Shown here: one piece after another, positions 26,014 to 35,240 of the stretch | Numbering within the stretch: position 1 is the stretch's first letter | Layout of the letters: each line of letters begins with the position of its first letter | Source: Phycisphaeraceae bacterium | GTDB taxonomy: Bacteria; Planctomycetota; Phycisphaerae; Phycisphaerales; UBA1924 | DNA length: 64,000 nt | Direction: 5' to 3' | NCBI GenBank assembly: GCA_019636515.1 | Contig: JAHBXI010000002.1 | Location: 682,001-746,000, forward strand | Program-made: the position numbers and the translations under genes | The notes under the pieces: generated by a model | The model's database searches: none | The model's input: the letters and a program-made list of their open reading frames with translations, nothing else | Told to the model about the DNA's origin: nothing

Positions 26014-27939
26014 TCAGCGGCGAGATTCCTTCGCCCACGTGTCCTTCAGCGTGACGGTCCGGTTGAAGACCAGCCGGTCGGGAGAGGAGTCACGGTCCAC
26101 GCAGAAATAGCCGAGACGTTCGAACTGAAAGCGGTCGCCCTCGTCTCGATCGGCGTGGAATCGCGCGGCCTGGACCAGGTACGGATCGACCAGCGCCTCG
26201 ACGATCTCGATGGACTTTGGGTTCAGGTCGTCAAGGTAACTTCCCGTTGCCGCGCCGGGCTCCTCGGCCGTGAACAGGCGGTCGTACAGGCGGACCTCGG
26301 CGGGGACGGCGTGTTGGGCGCTGACCCAGTGAATGGTGCCCTGCACCTTGCGGATCGGCTTGCCATCCGGGCCGAGCGGGATATCGCCGCCGCGTGTCGC
26401 CGGGTCGTGGACGCAGCGGACCTCGACGATCTCTCCGGCGGAGTCCTTGACCACCCCGACGCATCGGATCACGTACGCCCAGCGAAGCCGGACCTCCTGA
26501 CCGGGAGAGAGTCGGAAGAACTTCTTTGGCGGATCCTCCATGAAGTCGTCGCGTTCGATGTACAGGACGCGCGAGAAGGGGACCTTGCGGCGGGCGCTCG
26601 ACCCGCCGTGCTCGAGGGTCTCGGGGTTCACGACAAAGTCGAGGTGATCCACCACCGGCTTGCCGGAGCGCGGGTCGTCGGGCCAGTTCTCGACGACGAC
26701 CTTCAGCGGCCGGAGTACGGCCATCGCCCGCGGGGCCGTGGCGTTGAGGTGGTTGCGGACGGCGTTTTCGAGCCGTCCGAGATCGATCACGCTCTCGGCC
26801 CGGGTGACGCCCACGTCTTCGCACAGCGACCGGATGCTCTCGGAGGTGTAGCCCCTCCTGCGGAGCCCGCTCAGGGTCGGCAGGCGCGGGTCGTCCCACC
26901 CGCCGACGATGCCCGACTCGACGAGTTTGAGCAGGTTGCGCTTGCTCAGCACGGTATGGGTGGGGCGGAGTTTGGCGAACTCGATCTGCCGGGGGTGATG
27001 GATCCTGGCTCCCCACGGCCCGGAACCGTCGTGGGAGCGCCCGTGGTTGATCGCGTCGATGAACCAGTCGTACAAGGGACGGTGGTTCTCGAACTCGAGG
27101 GTGCAGATCGAGTGCGTGATGCCCTCGATGGAGTCTTCAAGCCCGTGGGCCCAGTCGTACATCGGGTAGATGCACCAGGCGCTGGCGGTATTGTGGTGGG
27201 GCTGGCGGACGATGCGGTACATCACCGGGTCGCGCAGGTTGAAGTTCGGTGAAGCCAGGTCGATCCTGGCCCTGAGCGTCATCGAGCCGTCGTGGTGAAC
27301 CCCGCGACGCATCTCGTCGAACAGGCGCAGGCTTTCCTCGACGGGCCGGTCGCGCCACGGGGACGTGGCGGGAACCTGCGGGGTTCCGCGTTGGGCGCTG
27401 ACCTCTTCGGCGGTGAGTTGGCACACGTAGGCCAGGCCCTTGCGTATCAGTTCGACCGCGAAGGCGTGCATGTGTCCGAAGTAATCGGAGGCGAAGTACA
27501 GCCCTCCGCCGTGCATGCCACGGGACGGGTCGAACTCCGCGCCAAGCCATCGGACATCCCGGATGATCGAATCGACGTACTCCTGCTCTTCCTTGGCGGG
27601 GTTGGTGTCGTCGAATCGGAGGTTGAATTTCCCGTCGTAGCGCCGGGCCAGGCCGTGGTTGAGGCAGATGGACTTGGCGTGCCCGACGTGGAGGTACCCG
27701 TTGGGCTCGGGGGGGAATCGCGTATGGACGCGGGGCATGCCGAGGCGCCTGGGCTCGCCGTCGGACGGGGTTCGGCACGACTCGGTGGTGGCGATGCTCG
27801 ACGGGCTCCAGCAACCCCATCGGCCGGCCGTGTTGTCGGCCTCGACGATCTGCTCGATGAAGTGGAGCGGGCGGCCTGTCTCGGCGGGTTGATCGGGCGA
27901 GGGAGGCGAAGTTTCGTCGGTCGAAGGGGGCATGCGCAT
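26014..27939 (-). CDS. glnS: glutaminyl-tRNA synthetase
   Basis: Charges tRNA-Gln directly with glutamine, so this organism need not rely on the GatCAB route for Gln. The 641-residue protein has the class I HIGH motif PPEPNGYLHVGHAKS (about 76-90), FDDTNPAKEEQEYVDSI, the tRNA-Gln specificity region MYDWAHGLEDSIEGITHSIC, and the KMSKS equivalent VLSKRNL near 330, then the beta-barrel anticodon domain. It is longer than E. coli GlnRS (554): about 30 extra residues (41-70) separate FIEQIVEADNTAGR from VHTRFPPEP. The ATG at 27939 is preferred (GGAG three bases upstream); ATG 27933 and TTG 27957 are alternatives. TAGCAT, 17 bases upstream, could be its -10. Confidence 0.95.
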   Translation of the reverse strand: MRMPPSTDETSPPSPDQPAETGRPLHFIEQIVEADNTAGRWGCWSPSSIATTESCRTPSDGEPRRLGMPRVHTRFPPEPNGYLHVGHAKSICLNHGLARRYDGKFNLRFDDTNPAKEEQEYVDSIIRDVRWLGAEFDPSRGMHGGGLYFASDYFGHMHAFAVELIRKGLAYVCQLTAEEVSAQRGTPQVPATSPWRDRPVEESLRLFDEMRRGVHHDGSMTLRARIDLASPNFNLRDPVMYRIVRQPHHNTASAWCIYPMYDWAHGLEDSIEGITHSICTLEFENHRPLYDWFIDAINHGRSHDGSGPWGARIHHPRQIEFAKLRPTHTVLSKRNLLKLVESGIVGGWDDPRLPTLSGLRRRGYTSESIRSLCEDVGVTRAESVIDLGRLENAVRNHLNATAPRAMAVLRPLKVVVENWPDDPRSGKPVVDHLDFVVNPETLEHGGSSARRKVPFSRVLYIERDDFMEDPPKKFFRLSPGQEVRLRWAYVIRCVGVVKDSAGEIVEVRCVHDPATRGGDIPLGPDGKPIRKVQGTIHWVSAQHAVPAEVRLYDRLFTAEEPGAATGSYLDDLNPKSIEIVEALVDPYLVQAARFHADRDEGDRFQFERLGYFCVDRDSSPDRLVFNRTVTLKDTWAKESRR

Positions 27940-28017
27940 CGGCTCCGAGGGGCGCAATGCTAGCCTGTCGTTCCCCGGTCCCGGGAACGTCGGTCGGTGA
28001 CGCCGGGGCCGGTCCGG

Positions 28018-28929
28018 TCAAGAAACGGACGATTGGAATCGTTTGCGGGCGTCTTCGCAGATCGTCTCGACGGCCGGGTGCTGCCGGTCGCGCTCGACCG
28101 CGACGGCGTAGTAGAACTCCTTGACGCCCCGCATGACGCCGACGCGCTCGATCTGGAACTGCGAACATACCTCGTCGGCGGTGATCTCGGCGACGGAAAC
28201 CGCGCCCGTTCCGCTGGCGGCGAAGTGGTGCAGCATCGACCTGTCCTCGGCCTCGATGACGATCTTGGGCTGGATCCCGTTGGCCTCGAACCAGGTGTTG
28301 AGAGATCCTCGCAGAGAGGTGTTGTCGGCCGGGAGCACCATCGGGGCCCCGGCCAGCGAAGCGGGATAGCCGTGACGGAGGCGCCGGGCAAGGGCGGGCG
28401 CGGCGCACACCAGCACCCCCGTGGAGCCGACGTTGTAGGTCACCGTGTCCCGGCTCGCGGCCGGCGCGGGCGGTGAGTCGGTGAACACCAGGTCCATCCT
28501 CCGCATGGAGAGTTCGGTCATCATCGTGTCCAGTCGCCACTCCCGACAGATATACGACAGGCCGGGGTGGGCGGCCAGCGCCGGGAGAAGCAGGGCACGC
28601 ACGACGATCTTGGGCATGGCATCGCTCAGGCCGATCACCAGCGGCTTGGCGAACCGGTCGGCGTTTCCCGACGCGGCCTCCACCAGGTCCTCCCCAAGAC
28701 GGAAGATCTCGTCGGCGTAGCGCTGCACGAGGTGGCCGGACTCGGTGAGGGTCAGCCTCCTTCCGACGCGGTGAAACAGGGGGCATCCAAGGGACTTTTC
28801 GAGTTGCTTGAGTTGGACGCTGATCGAAGGCTGCGCGACGCGCAGTTCACGCGCGGCGGCCGTCACGCTTCCGTGCCGTGCCACGCTCCAGAAATAATAC
28901 AAATGGTTGAAATTGATGCTCGGCGCCAT
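28018..28929 (-). CDS. nhaR: LysR-family regulator, NhaR-like
   Basis: A 303-residue LysR-type regulator. The winged helix is LNFNHLYYFWSVARHGS-like: NHLYYFWSVARHGSVTAAAR (residues about 8-27), then LRVAQPSISVQLKQLEKSLG. The effector domain begins with FAKPLVIGLSDAMPKIVVRA and includes REWRLDTMMTELSMRRMDLV and MVLPADNTSLRGSL. Both ends resemble E. coli NhaR, which responds to sodium, but LysR effectors shift easily, so the symbol is tentative. GAGGAA eight bases upstream supports the ATG. It is divergent from otsA, 126 bases away, and could control trehalose synthesis as an osmotic-stress response; that is inference from position. Confidence 0.85.
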   Translation of the reverse strand: MAPSINFNHLYYFWSVARHGSVTAAARELRVAQPSISVQLKQLEKSLGCPLFHRVGRRLTLTESGHLVQRYADEIFRLGEDLVEAASGNADRFAKPLVIGLSDAMPKIVVRALLLPALAAHPGLSYICREWRLDTMMTELSMRRMDLVFTDSPPAPAASRDTVTYNVGSTGVLVCAAPALARRLRHGYPASLAGAPMVLPADNTSLRGSLNTWFEANGIQPKIVIEAEDRSMLHHFAASGTGAVSVAEITADEVCSQFQIERVGVMRGVKEFYYAVAVERDRQHPAVETICEDARKRFQSSVS

Positions 28930-29055
28930 GCAGCGGGTTCCTCGCGATCGTCCGGAGCCGCCATTCTACCTGAACGTGCGGTCTATGATGAGTATCCCAT
29001 GTACGTTTCTCGCGACCACCGGATGCCCCGACCGTGAGGTTTTCTTTTCTTGCTC

Positions 29056-30432
29056 ATGCGACGACACGACCTGGTCATCATGGCGAACCGGCTGCCCATG
29101 CGGCGATCGGGTCGCGCCTCGGGTGGGTGGGAGCGCAGCCCCGGGGGGCTGGTCACCGCGCTGCATCCCGTGCTGAGAACGCGCGAGGGGCTGTGGATCG
29201 GGTGGGACGGCACTTCGGGACGCGCCTCACGCACCATCGAGCACGACGGGCTGCAGATGAAGCCCGTGGCGCTCGCCACGCGCGACATTGACGCCTTCTA
29301 CCACGGCTTTTGCAACCGCACCATCTGGCCGCTGTTCCACGACGCGATCCGCCCCGCCGAATTCAACCCGCGATGGTGGGAGGCGTACCACCGCGTGAAC
29401 GAGCGGTTCGCCAAGGCCGCGGCGCGACAGGTCGCACGCAACCGTGCGGTCTGGATCCACGACTTCCACCTGCTGCTGGTGCCGCAGATGCTTCGGGCGA
29501 CCCGCCCGGACCTGCGCATCGGGCTGTTCCTGCACATCCCCTTTCCGCCCGAGGAGATCTTCGCCCGCGTCCCGTGGCGAGCGAGCCTGCTTCACGGCAT
29601 GATCGGGGCGGATGTGGTGGGGTTCCAGACGTGGAAGGACGCCCAGAACTTCTCCCGAGCCAGCCGTCACCTGGCCGACGCGGAGGGGACCGATTCGAAC
29701 CTGACCTTCCACGGGCACAAGGTCCGCGTGAATTCGTTCCCCATTTCGATCGATGCCAAGGAGATGGAGACGCTCGCCGCCAGGCCCTCGGTCCAGAAGC
29801 GTGCCGTGGAGATCAAGTCACGGCTCGGGAACCGCCGGATCCTCCTGGGCGTTGATCGCCTCGATTACACCAAGGGCATCGAGGCCCGGCTGGTCGCGTT
29901 CGAGCGGCTCCTGGAGACCCACCAGGCCTCCTCCGACCGCTGCGTCCTGGTGCAGGTCGCCGTGCCCAGCCGTGAGACGGTCCCCGAGTACGAGCAGACG
30001 CGGACCCGCATCGAGGAGATCGTCGGGCGTATCAACGGAGAGTTCAGCCATCCGGGCAGCGTCGCGGTCCACTATTTCCGCCGTAACCTGGGCCGGGAGG
30101 AACTGGCCGCGTGGTACCTCGCCGCCGACGTCATGGTCGTGACCCCCCTGTGCGACGGGATGAACCTGGTCGCCAAGGAGTATGTTTCCTCCCGTGTCGA
30201 TGGCGGCGGGGCGCTGGTGCTCAGCGAGTTCGCCGGCGCCGCGCAGGAACTCCGCCAGGCCATCATCGTCAATCCGTACGACATCGACGGCATGGCCGCG
30301 GGGATCCGCCGGGCGTTGCACCTGCCCCGATCCGAGCAGCGGTTCCGGATGTCAATCCTGCGGATGGTCGTCCGCCGCCACGACGTGCAGGAGTGGAGCG
30401 GGACGTTCCTTGGGGCATTGGAGCGGGCATGA
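29056..30432 (+). CDS. otsA: alpha,alpha-trehalose-phosphate synthase
   Basis: Joins glucose from UDP-glucose (or GDP-glucose) to glucose 6-phosphate, giving trehalose 6-phosphate. The 458-residue GT20 protein matches the usual length. Seen: VIMANRLPMRRS at the N-terminus, GGLVTALHPVL, the substrate-binding VWIHDFHLLLVPQMLR near 130, LHIPFPPEEIFARVP, GVDRLDYTKGIEARL near 275 with the catalytic Arg/Lys environment, and VTPLCDGMNLVAKEYV near 365. An in-frame TTG at 29050 is ignored. It overlaps otsB by four bases (ATGA), so the two are translated together. Confidence 0.96.
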   Translation: MRRHDLVIMANRLPMRRSGRASGGWERSPGGLVTALHPVLRTREGLWIGWDGTSGRASRTIEHDGLQMKPVALATRDIDAFYHGFCNRTIWPLFHDAIRPAEFNPRWWEAYHRVNERFAKAAARQVARNRAVWIHDFHLLLVPQMLRATRPDLRIGLFLHIPFPPEEIFARVPWRASLLHGMIGADVVGFQTWKDAQNFSRASRHLADAEGTDSNLTFHGHKVRVNSFPISIDAKEMETLAARPSVQKRAVEIKSRLGNRRILLGVDRLDYTKGIEARLVAFERLLETHQASSDRCVLVQVAVPSRETVPEYEQTRTRIEEIVGRINGEFSHPGSVAVHYFRRNLGREELAAWYLAADVMVVTPLCDGMNLVAKEYVSSRVDGGGALVLSEFAGAAQELRQAIIVNPYDIDGMAAGIRRALHLPRSEQRFRMSILRMVVRRHDVQEWSGTFLGALERA

Positions 30433-31217
30433 CCGCCCGCGATGACCTCATCGCCGCCTCGGATCGACTTGCCTCCGCCGAACGCCTGCTCGTCGCGTCC
30501 GACTTTGACGGGACCATTTCGCCGATCGTTCCTGTTCCCGGCGATGCCCGGATGATCGAGTCCGCTCGCCGCGCGCTGGCCGCCCTGGCCGACTGCCCAC
30601 GCACGTTCGTGGCCGTGGTCTCCGGACGCGACCTGGCGATGCTGCGGATGGTGTGCCCTCCGATCCCCGGAGTCGAGATGTTCGGCAGTTACGGCGCGGA
30701 ACGGTCGGGGCACGACCGGCCGGCCACTCCAGGGGAAACAGCGGACCTGGACGAACTGGCCTCTCGGCTTTCCGCCATCGCCGACCCCATCGCCGGGGCG
30801 TTTGTCGAGCGCAAGTCCCTCAGCGTCTCGATCAACGTCCGGCTTGTCTCGCGGCCGGAAGCGGCCTCGGCCGCGCTCGACCGCGCGCACGCGGCCTCGG
30901 CGAATCTGCCGGGCCTGACGCGTCACCTGGGGCGAGGCGTTGTTGAGTGGGGCGTGCGTCCTACCCGCAAGGGCGACGTGCTCGATATCCTCCGGCTCGA
31001 AACCGACGCGACGATGACCGTCGCGCTGGGGGACGACGAGCCCGACATGGAGGCCTTCGATCGGCTCGATCACGCCGACGTTCGCATCTTGGTTTCCGGG
31101 TCGGCCGGACCCGGGATCATCCCCGTGGCATCGCCGCGGGAGGCCGCCGACTGGCTCGAACGGCTCGCCCAGGCCCGCCGGACATGGGTGGAGAACAACG
31201 CCGTTTCCCGTGACTGA
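30429..31217 (+). CDS. otsB: trehalose-phosphatase
   Basis: HAD-superfamily phosphatase that removes phosphate from trehalose 6-phosphate. The 262-residue length is normal. HAD motif I is VASDFDGTISPIVPVP (nucleophile and acid Asp, about 22-37), motif II VAVVSGRDL near 63, motif III Lys in RKGDVLDIL near 183, and motif IV VALGDDEPDMEAF near 200. With otsA, which it overlaps by four bases, it completes the OtsAB route from glucose 6-phosphate to trehalose, a compatible solute. It converges with gltX, with 76 bases between the stops. Confidence 0.95.
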   Translation: MTARDDLIAASDRLASAERLLVASDFDGTISPIVPVPGDARMIESARRALAALADCPRTFVAVVSGRDLAMLRMVCPPIPGVEMFGSYGAERSGHDRPATPGETADLDELASRLSAIADPIAGAFVERKSLSVSINVRLVSRPEAASAALDRAHAASANLPGLTRHLGRGVVEWGVRPTRKGDVLDILRLETDATMTVALGDDEPDMEAFDRLDHADVRILVSGSAGPGIIPVASPREAADWLERLAQARRTWVENNAVSRD

Positions 31218-31293
31218 ACGATCGGCAAGAAGCCACGCCCGTACTCCGGCATCGCGGAACCCCGGCCCTCGAACACCACCACAGGCCCCGCGC

Positions 31294-33102
31294 TCAGACG
31301 CCGACTTCCTTGAGGCATCGGTCGATGCGAGCCAGCGTCGCGGCCTTGCCCAGCACCGCGAGCGATTCACCAAGCGGCGGAGACACGGATACTCCCGCGA
31401 TCGCGACACGGATCGGCTGGGCCACCGGGCCGACGTTGACCCCTTTTTCCGTGACAAAGCCCAGTCGTCGCGCGGCCTGCTCGATCGCGACCTGGATGGC
31501 TTCGGGACTCCAGGGATCGAGCGAGGCCAGGTGCGACCGCGCCTCGCGCAGCGAAAGGGCACCCGCGCCGCCGCCGGCGCGCAGGTGCTTTTCCACCGCG
31601 GCCGGGTCAAACGCGTACCCGTTGTCTTGGGCCAGCGCGAACGCCACCTGCCTGACCACGTCACGGAGCGTCCGGCAGCGCGGCCGAAGCGCGGGCGCGA
31701 GGATCCCAAGCGCGGCGGGATCCCGTGCCTCGAGCGTGGCGAGCGAGCCGGGCTCATACTCGGCGAACCACCGACGGACACGCCGCACAAAGTGATCGTC
31801 GGTCATGGCGGCGATCGCGTCGGCGTTGAAGGACAGGAGTTTGGCCCGGTCGAACTTGCTGCTCGACCTGCCGACGCGATCGATCGAGAAATGCTCGGCA
31901 ATGAACGGGAGATCGAACTTTTCGAGATCCTTGCCGTCGGCGTCTTTCATCCCGGGGTTCCATCCAAGCAGCGCGACGAAATTGACGATGACCTCGGGGA
32001 GGTACCCCGACCGGCGGAAATCCCATATCTCGATCTCCGGGAGCGGGACATTGAAGCGTCCGGCCAGAGCCTCGGCCGTCTGGGCGCTGTCGTTCTCCCC
32101 CGCGAGGAACCCGCTGACCGCCGGTTCCCCCATCCCGGTCTGGCTTCCCAGCGTGGCGGCGGTGATCGACGGATCGCGGGCCATGGCGTCCCTGGCCGCC
32201 TTTCGGGCCGCCTTGGCCTTGTCGCGCTTACTCATCTTCGACCCGTCCATGTTGCAGATGACCGGCATGTGCCCGTAGACGGGGACGGTGAACGGACGGC
32301 CGTTGTCGAGCCGGCGCAGCGCCCGCTGCATGGCGACGTGGCGGGGAGTGTTCGCCAGGTGTTCCTGGGCCCGCAGGACGTGCGTGACACCCATCAGTTC
32401 GTCGTCGATCACCACCGCGAAGTGGTAGGTGGGAAAGCCGTCGGCCTTGCGGATCACCAGGTCGTCGAGTTCTCCCGGGGCGGTGCGAACATCCCCGAGG
32501 ATCGAGTCGTGGACGATGACCTCCTCTTCGGGAAAGACAAATCGGACCACGTGCCTCTCTCCCGACCTGGCCCGGGACCAGCGTTGCTCGTGGAAGACCC
32601 CGGGAAGCACGTCGGCCGGGCGCTCGTATCGGTACGTGCGTTTGGCCGCGATCGCATCCCGGCGGCGGGCGTCGAGTTCCTCGGGCGTCTCGAACGCCGG
32701 GTACGCCCTTCCGGCGTGGGCCAGGGCGTCGATGTGCGCGTTGTAGAGAGCGACCCGACGGGCCTGGAAGAACGGGCCGACCCCCCGCGGATCTCCGCCG
32801 ATCGTGCGCGTGCCGCCGGTCTCCCCGGACCGTGAGGATTCACCCGCGACCTTCAACTCGGGGCCGTCGTCCCACTCGATGCCCAGCCACGCGAGATCTT
32901 CCAGGATACCGCGCGCCGACTCATCGCTTGAGCGAGTCTGGTCCGTGTCCTCGATCCGGATGAGAAACCGGCCATCGATCCCGTCCCGGCGGGCTCGACG
33001 GGCGAACGCCCAGCAAAACAGGGCGGACCGTGCCCCGCCGATATGGAGGTGGCCTGTCGGGGATGGGGCAAACCGCGTGACCGCGAGAGGGATCGGTGCC
33101 AT
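31294..33102 (-). CDS. gltX: glutamyl-tRNA synthetase
   Basis: Class I synthetase charging tRNA-Glu. The 602-residue protein starts MAPIPLAVTRFAPSPTGHLH, containing the HIGH-type motif, and has LIRIEDTDQTRS, the amino-acid pocket VTHVLRAQEHLANTPRH and the catalytic GSKMSKRD near 290. It is longer than E. coli GluRS (471) because of an insert between KMSKRD and GYLPEVIVNFVALLGW (about 293-360; ordinary spacing is about 15 residues) and an extra loop near 80-110. As glnS is also present, this GluRS is probably of the discriminating type. The ATG at 33102 is chosen because it begins the conserved domain and has TACAGT eight bases upstream. Confidence 0.95.
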   Translation of the reverse strand: MAPIPLAVTRFAPSPTGHLHIGGARSALFCWAFARRARRDGIDGRFLIRIEDTDQTRSSDESARGILEDLAWLGIEWDDGPELKVAGESSRSGETGGTRTIGGDPRGVGPFFQARRVALYNAHIDALAHAGRAYPAFETPEELDARRRDAIAAKRTYRYERPADVLPGVFHEQRWSRARSGERHVVRFVFPEEEVIVHDSILGDVRTAPGELDDLVIRKADGFPTYHFAVVIDDELMGVTHVLRAQEHLANTPRHVAMQRALRRLDNGRPFTVPVYGHMPVICNMDGSKMSKRDKAKAARKAARDAMARDPSITAATLGSQTGMGEPAVSGFLAGENDSAQTAEALAGRFNVPLPEIEIWDFRRSGYLPEVIVNFVALLGWNPGMKDADGKDLEKFDLPFIAEHFSIDRVGRSSSKFDRAKLLSFNADAIAAMTDDHFVRRVRRWFAEYEPGSLATLEARDPAALGILAPALRPRCRTLRDVVRQVAFALAQDNGYAFDPAAVEKHLRAGGGAGALSLREARSHLASLDPWSPEAIQVAIEQAARRLGFVTEKGVNVGPVAQPIRVAIAGVSVSPPLGESLAVLGKAATLARIDRCLKEVGV

Positions 33103-33110
33103 GGACCTCG

Positions 33111-33116
33111 ACTGTA
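33111..33116 (-). promoter_or_regulatory. -10-like hexamer of gltX
   Basis: Minus-strand TACAGT, eight bases before the ATG at 33102. Confidence 0.4.
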
Positions 33117-33204
33117 GTTTGGTTCGAGGGTGGCGGGGCCCCGCGTGATGGGGGCGCATTCCCGGGGTCTCTCGCGGCGTCGATTCAACACCGTCCGCCC
33201 GCCG

Positions 33205-33210
33205 TACGAT
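33205..33210 (+). promoter_or_regulatory. -10-like hexamer of pheA
   Basis: TACGAT, nine bases before the ATG at 33220, about 90 bases from the divergent gltX hexamer. Confidence 0.35.
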
Positions 33211-33219
33211 GACATCGCA

Positions 33220-34464
33220 ATGAAGAAGCGATCGAGAAAGCCGTCGAGTCCCGGGCGCCCAGGGCGAGGCAAGCCCGCCGGGGCCGCGCCTTCAAAGCCG
33301 ACTCCCGCCGCCGGGGCAGGGCCAACGGGAACTCCGGGGCATGGCTCGCGCGCCCCGAAGAACCTCTCGGAGGCTCGCCGCCGCATCGACGCCCTGGATC
33401 GACGCCTGGTCCGGATGCTCAATGAACGCGCGGCGCTGGTGGTCAAGGTCGGCCAGGCCAAGCGGGCGGCGGGCCTGCCGATCTACACCCCGCACCGAGA
33501 GGCGGAGGTTCTCGACAAGGCGATCAAGGCCAACACCGGCCCGCTGCCCGACCGCGCGCTCGAGGGGGTGTACCGGGAACTCATGTCGGGGAGTTTCGCG
33601 CTCCAGCAGCCGCTGAGGATCGGGTACCTCGGCCCGCCGGGGTCGTACTCGCACATGGCGGCCGTCAAGCACTTTGGCAGTTCGGTCGAGTTCGAGGACC
33701 TGCACGAGATCGCCGGGGTTTTTACGGAGGTGCAGCGCGGGCACGTCAACTACGGACTCGCCCCGATCGAAAACTCGACCGGCGGCGGGATCGTCGAGAC
33801 GCTCGATGCGTTCATCGCCTCCGGGGGGGATATCTCCATCTGTTCCGAGGTTCAGATCGCGGTACACCACTCCTTGCTCGCCAACTGCCCGCCCCGGGCG
33901 GTCCGCCGGATCCACAGCAAGCCCGAGGTCTTCAGCCAGTGCCGGACGTGGCTGGCGACGCAGTACCCGCGGGCCGAACTGATCCCCGCGGCCAGCAGCA
34001 GCCGCGCCGTGCGAACCGCCGCCGAGGAGGTCAAGACCGCCGTGTCCATCGGCGCCGAGCCGGGGTCCGCCGCGATCGGAAGCGAACTGGCCGGGCAGAT
34101 CTACGGCCTCAAGACCCTGTTCGCCAAGATCGAGGACAACCCCAGCAACATCACCCGCTTCTTCGTTATTTCCCGGCAGAAATCGCTCCCCACCGGCGAT
34201 GACAAGACCTCCATCATGTTCAATACCGCCGACAAGCCCGGGGCTTTGGTCAGCGTCCTGCAGGTCTTTGAACGCGCCGGGATCAATCTCTCCCACATCG
34301 ACAAGCGTCCCAGCGGACGCGTCAACTGGACCTATACCTTCTTCATCGACGCCAAGGGACATCGGGACGACCCGGCGATGGCCGGGGCGATCGAGGAGTC
34401 CGCATCGCACTGCCGCCAGTTGCATGTCCTGGGAAGTTATCCAAGGTCAAAGCGGATCCTGTAA
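33220..34464 (+). CDS. pheA: bifunctional chorismate mutase / prephenate dehydratase
   Basis: P-protein of phenylalanine synthesis: chorismate to prephenate to phenylpyruvate. The 414-residue protein has a disordered basic head (1-48), an AroQ-type chorismate mutase (about 49-125; RRIDALDRRLVRMLNERAAL then YTPHREAEVLDKAI), the dehydratase domain (about 130-310; IGYLGPPGSYSHMAAVKHFG, GLAPIENSTGGGIVETLDAF, and NITRFFVISRQ), and a C-terminal ACT domain (about 325-405; TSIMFNTADKPGALVSVLQV then SHIDKRPSGRVNWTYTFFID), where Phe feedback normally binds. Start at the ATG at 33220, after which the basic head begins. It is divergent from gltX. Confidence 0.95.
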   Translation: MKKRSRKPSSPGRPGRGKPAGAAPSKPTPAAGAGPTGTPGHGSRAPKNLSEARRRIDALDRRLVRMLNERAALVVKVGQAKRAAGLPIYTPHREAEVLDKAIKANTGPLPDRALEGVYRELMSGSFALQQPLRIGYLGPPGSYSHMAAVKHFGSSVEFEDLHEIAGVFTEVQRGHVNYGLAPIENSTGGGIVETLDAFIASGGDISICSEVQIAVHHSLLANCPPRAVRRIHSKPEVFSQCRTWLATQYPRAELIPAASSSRAVRTAAEEVKTAVSIGAEPGSAAIGSELAGQIYGLKTLFAKIEDNPSNITRFFVISRQKSLPTGDDKTSIMFNTADKPGALVSVLQVFERAGINLSHIDKRPSGRVNWTYTFFIDAKGHRDDPAMAGAIEESASHCRQLHVLGSYPRSKRIL

Positions 34465-34678
34465 CACCCCGATCGGTGGATGGCTCATCGCGCGTCGGCG
34501 GACGGGTTGCTCCTCCGAGCGAGTGTGTCCTCCAGCCGCGCGACCGTGCTTCCCGCCTCGGTGTTCGGCCTGGTTCTCTGTCGATATCGCCCGGCCAAGT
34601 CCGTGCCGGCTTGCCGTGCGATTTCGGGAAGTCCGCGGCCCCCGGCCGTCTGGAAGATCGAGGTCGGCGATTCCCAGT

Positions 34679-34722
34679 CCTGGAACACCGCGCGGGGGAG
34701 CCTGGAACACCGCGCGGGGGAG
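34679..34722. repeat. 22-bp tandem duplication
   Basis: Two exact copies of a 22-base unit beginning CCTGGAACACCGCGCGGG. Non-coding. Confidence 0.9.
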
Positions 34723-34919
34723 AGAGAGCGATGGATCCATCGGGCTCGCGATCGGGCTCGCGAGGTGCCGGGTCCGACCGAGGCGTGATTTCCGGCGAGA
34801 GCGGATGCGGGTCCGTTTCGGGATGAGGCGTTTTCCCTTCTTCCATTCACATGGAACCTACCGCGCGCGCCACTGACTGATGGAGAGTGTCGATTTTTGA
34901 ACTTCGCCCTCCGATGGCC

Positions 34920-34949
34920 TTGCATCGAGCACGCCTTTGCTGGTACGAT
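34920..34949 (+). promoter_or_regulatory. sigma-70-like promoter in the gene-free region
   Basis: TTGCAT (34920-34925) and TACGAT (34944-34949) are 18 bases apart. No start codon follows at leaderless distance; a chain of stem-loops does. Confidence 0.5.
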
Positions 34950-34955
34950 GCATCA

Positions 34956-35240
34956 ACATTGCCTTCCGCTCAACGGAGGCAATCCCGCCAAAGGCGGGTA
35001 CCGTCGGAAGGGGTATTGCGGGGGGCAGGCCGAACACTTCCCGACTCCGGGTGAGAGCGATCTCGCCCTGGGCAGGCGGGAGCGGTGGGGAGGCCGAGTT
35101 GAGCAAACGCAGCGGTTCGGGTACCTTGGTTTGAACGGCATCCTGTCGGTGGGCGTGCGGCTTTGGCGGCATCGACTTCCGACGGGTGCGCTCGGGTTCG
35201 CCTGGCGACCCGAGGCCCGGTGAACGGGCGTTGTCCGCGG
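34956..35240 (+). ncRNA. candidate structured RNA, unclassified
   Basis: Downstream of the promoter at 34920 there are successive stem-loops: ATTGCC/GGCAAT with an inner CCG/CGG (34958-34983); CCCGCC-AAA-GGCGGG (34984-34998); an 8-pair stem closed by the tetraloop GCGA (35049-35068); a long hairpin CTCGGG/CCCGAG extended by TCGCC/GGCGA (35191-35214); and GCCCG-GTGAA-CGGGC (35215-35229). I could not match it to RNase P, tmRNA, SRP RNA or a known riboswitch. It could be an independent RNA or the 5' leader of the large gene at 35376. The ends are guesses; no T-run terminator is visible. Confidence 0.35.
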
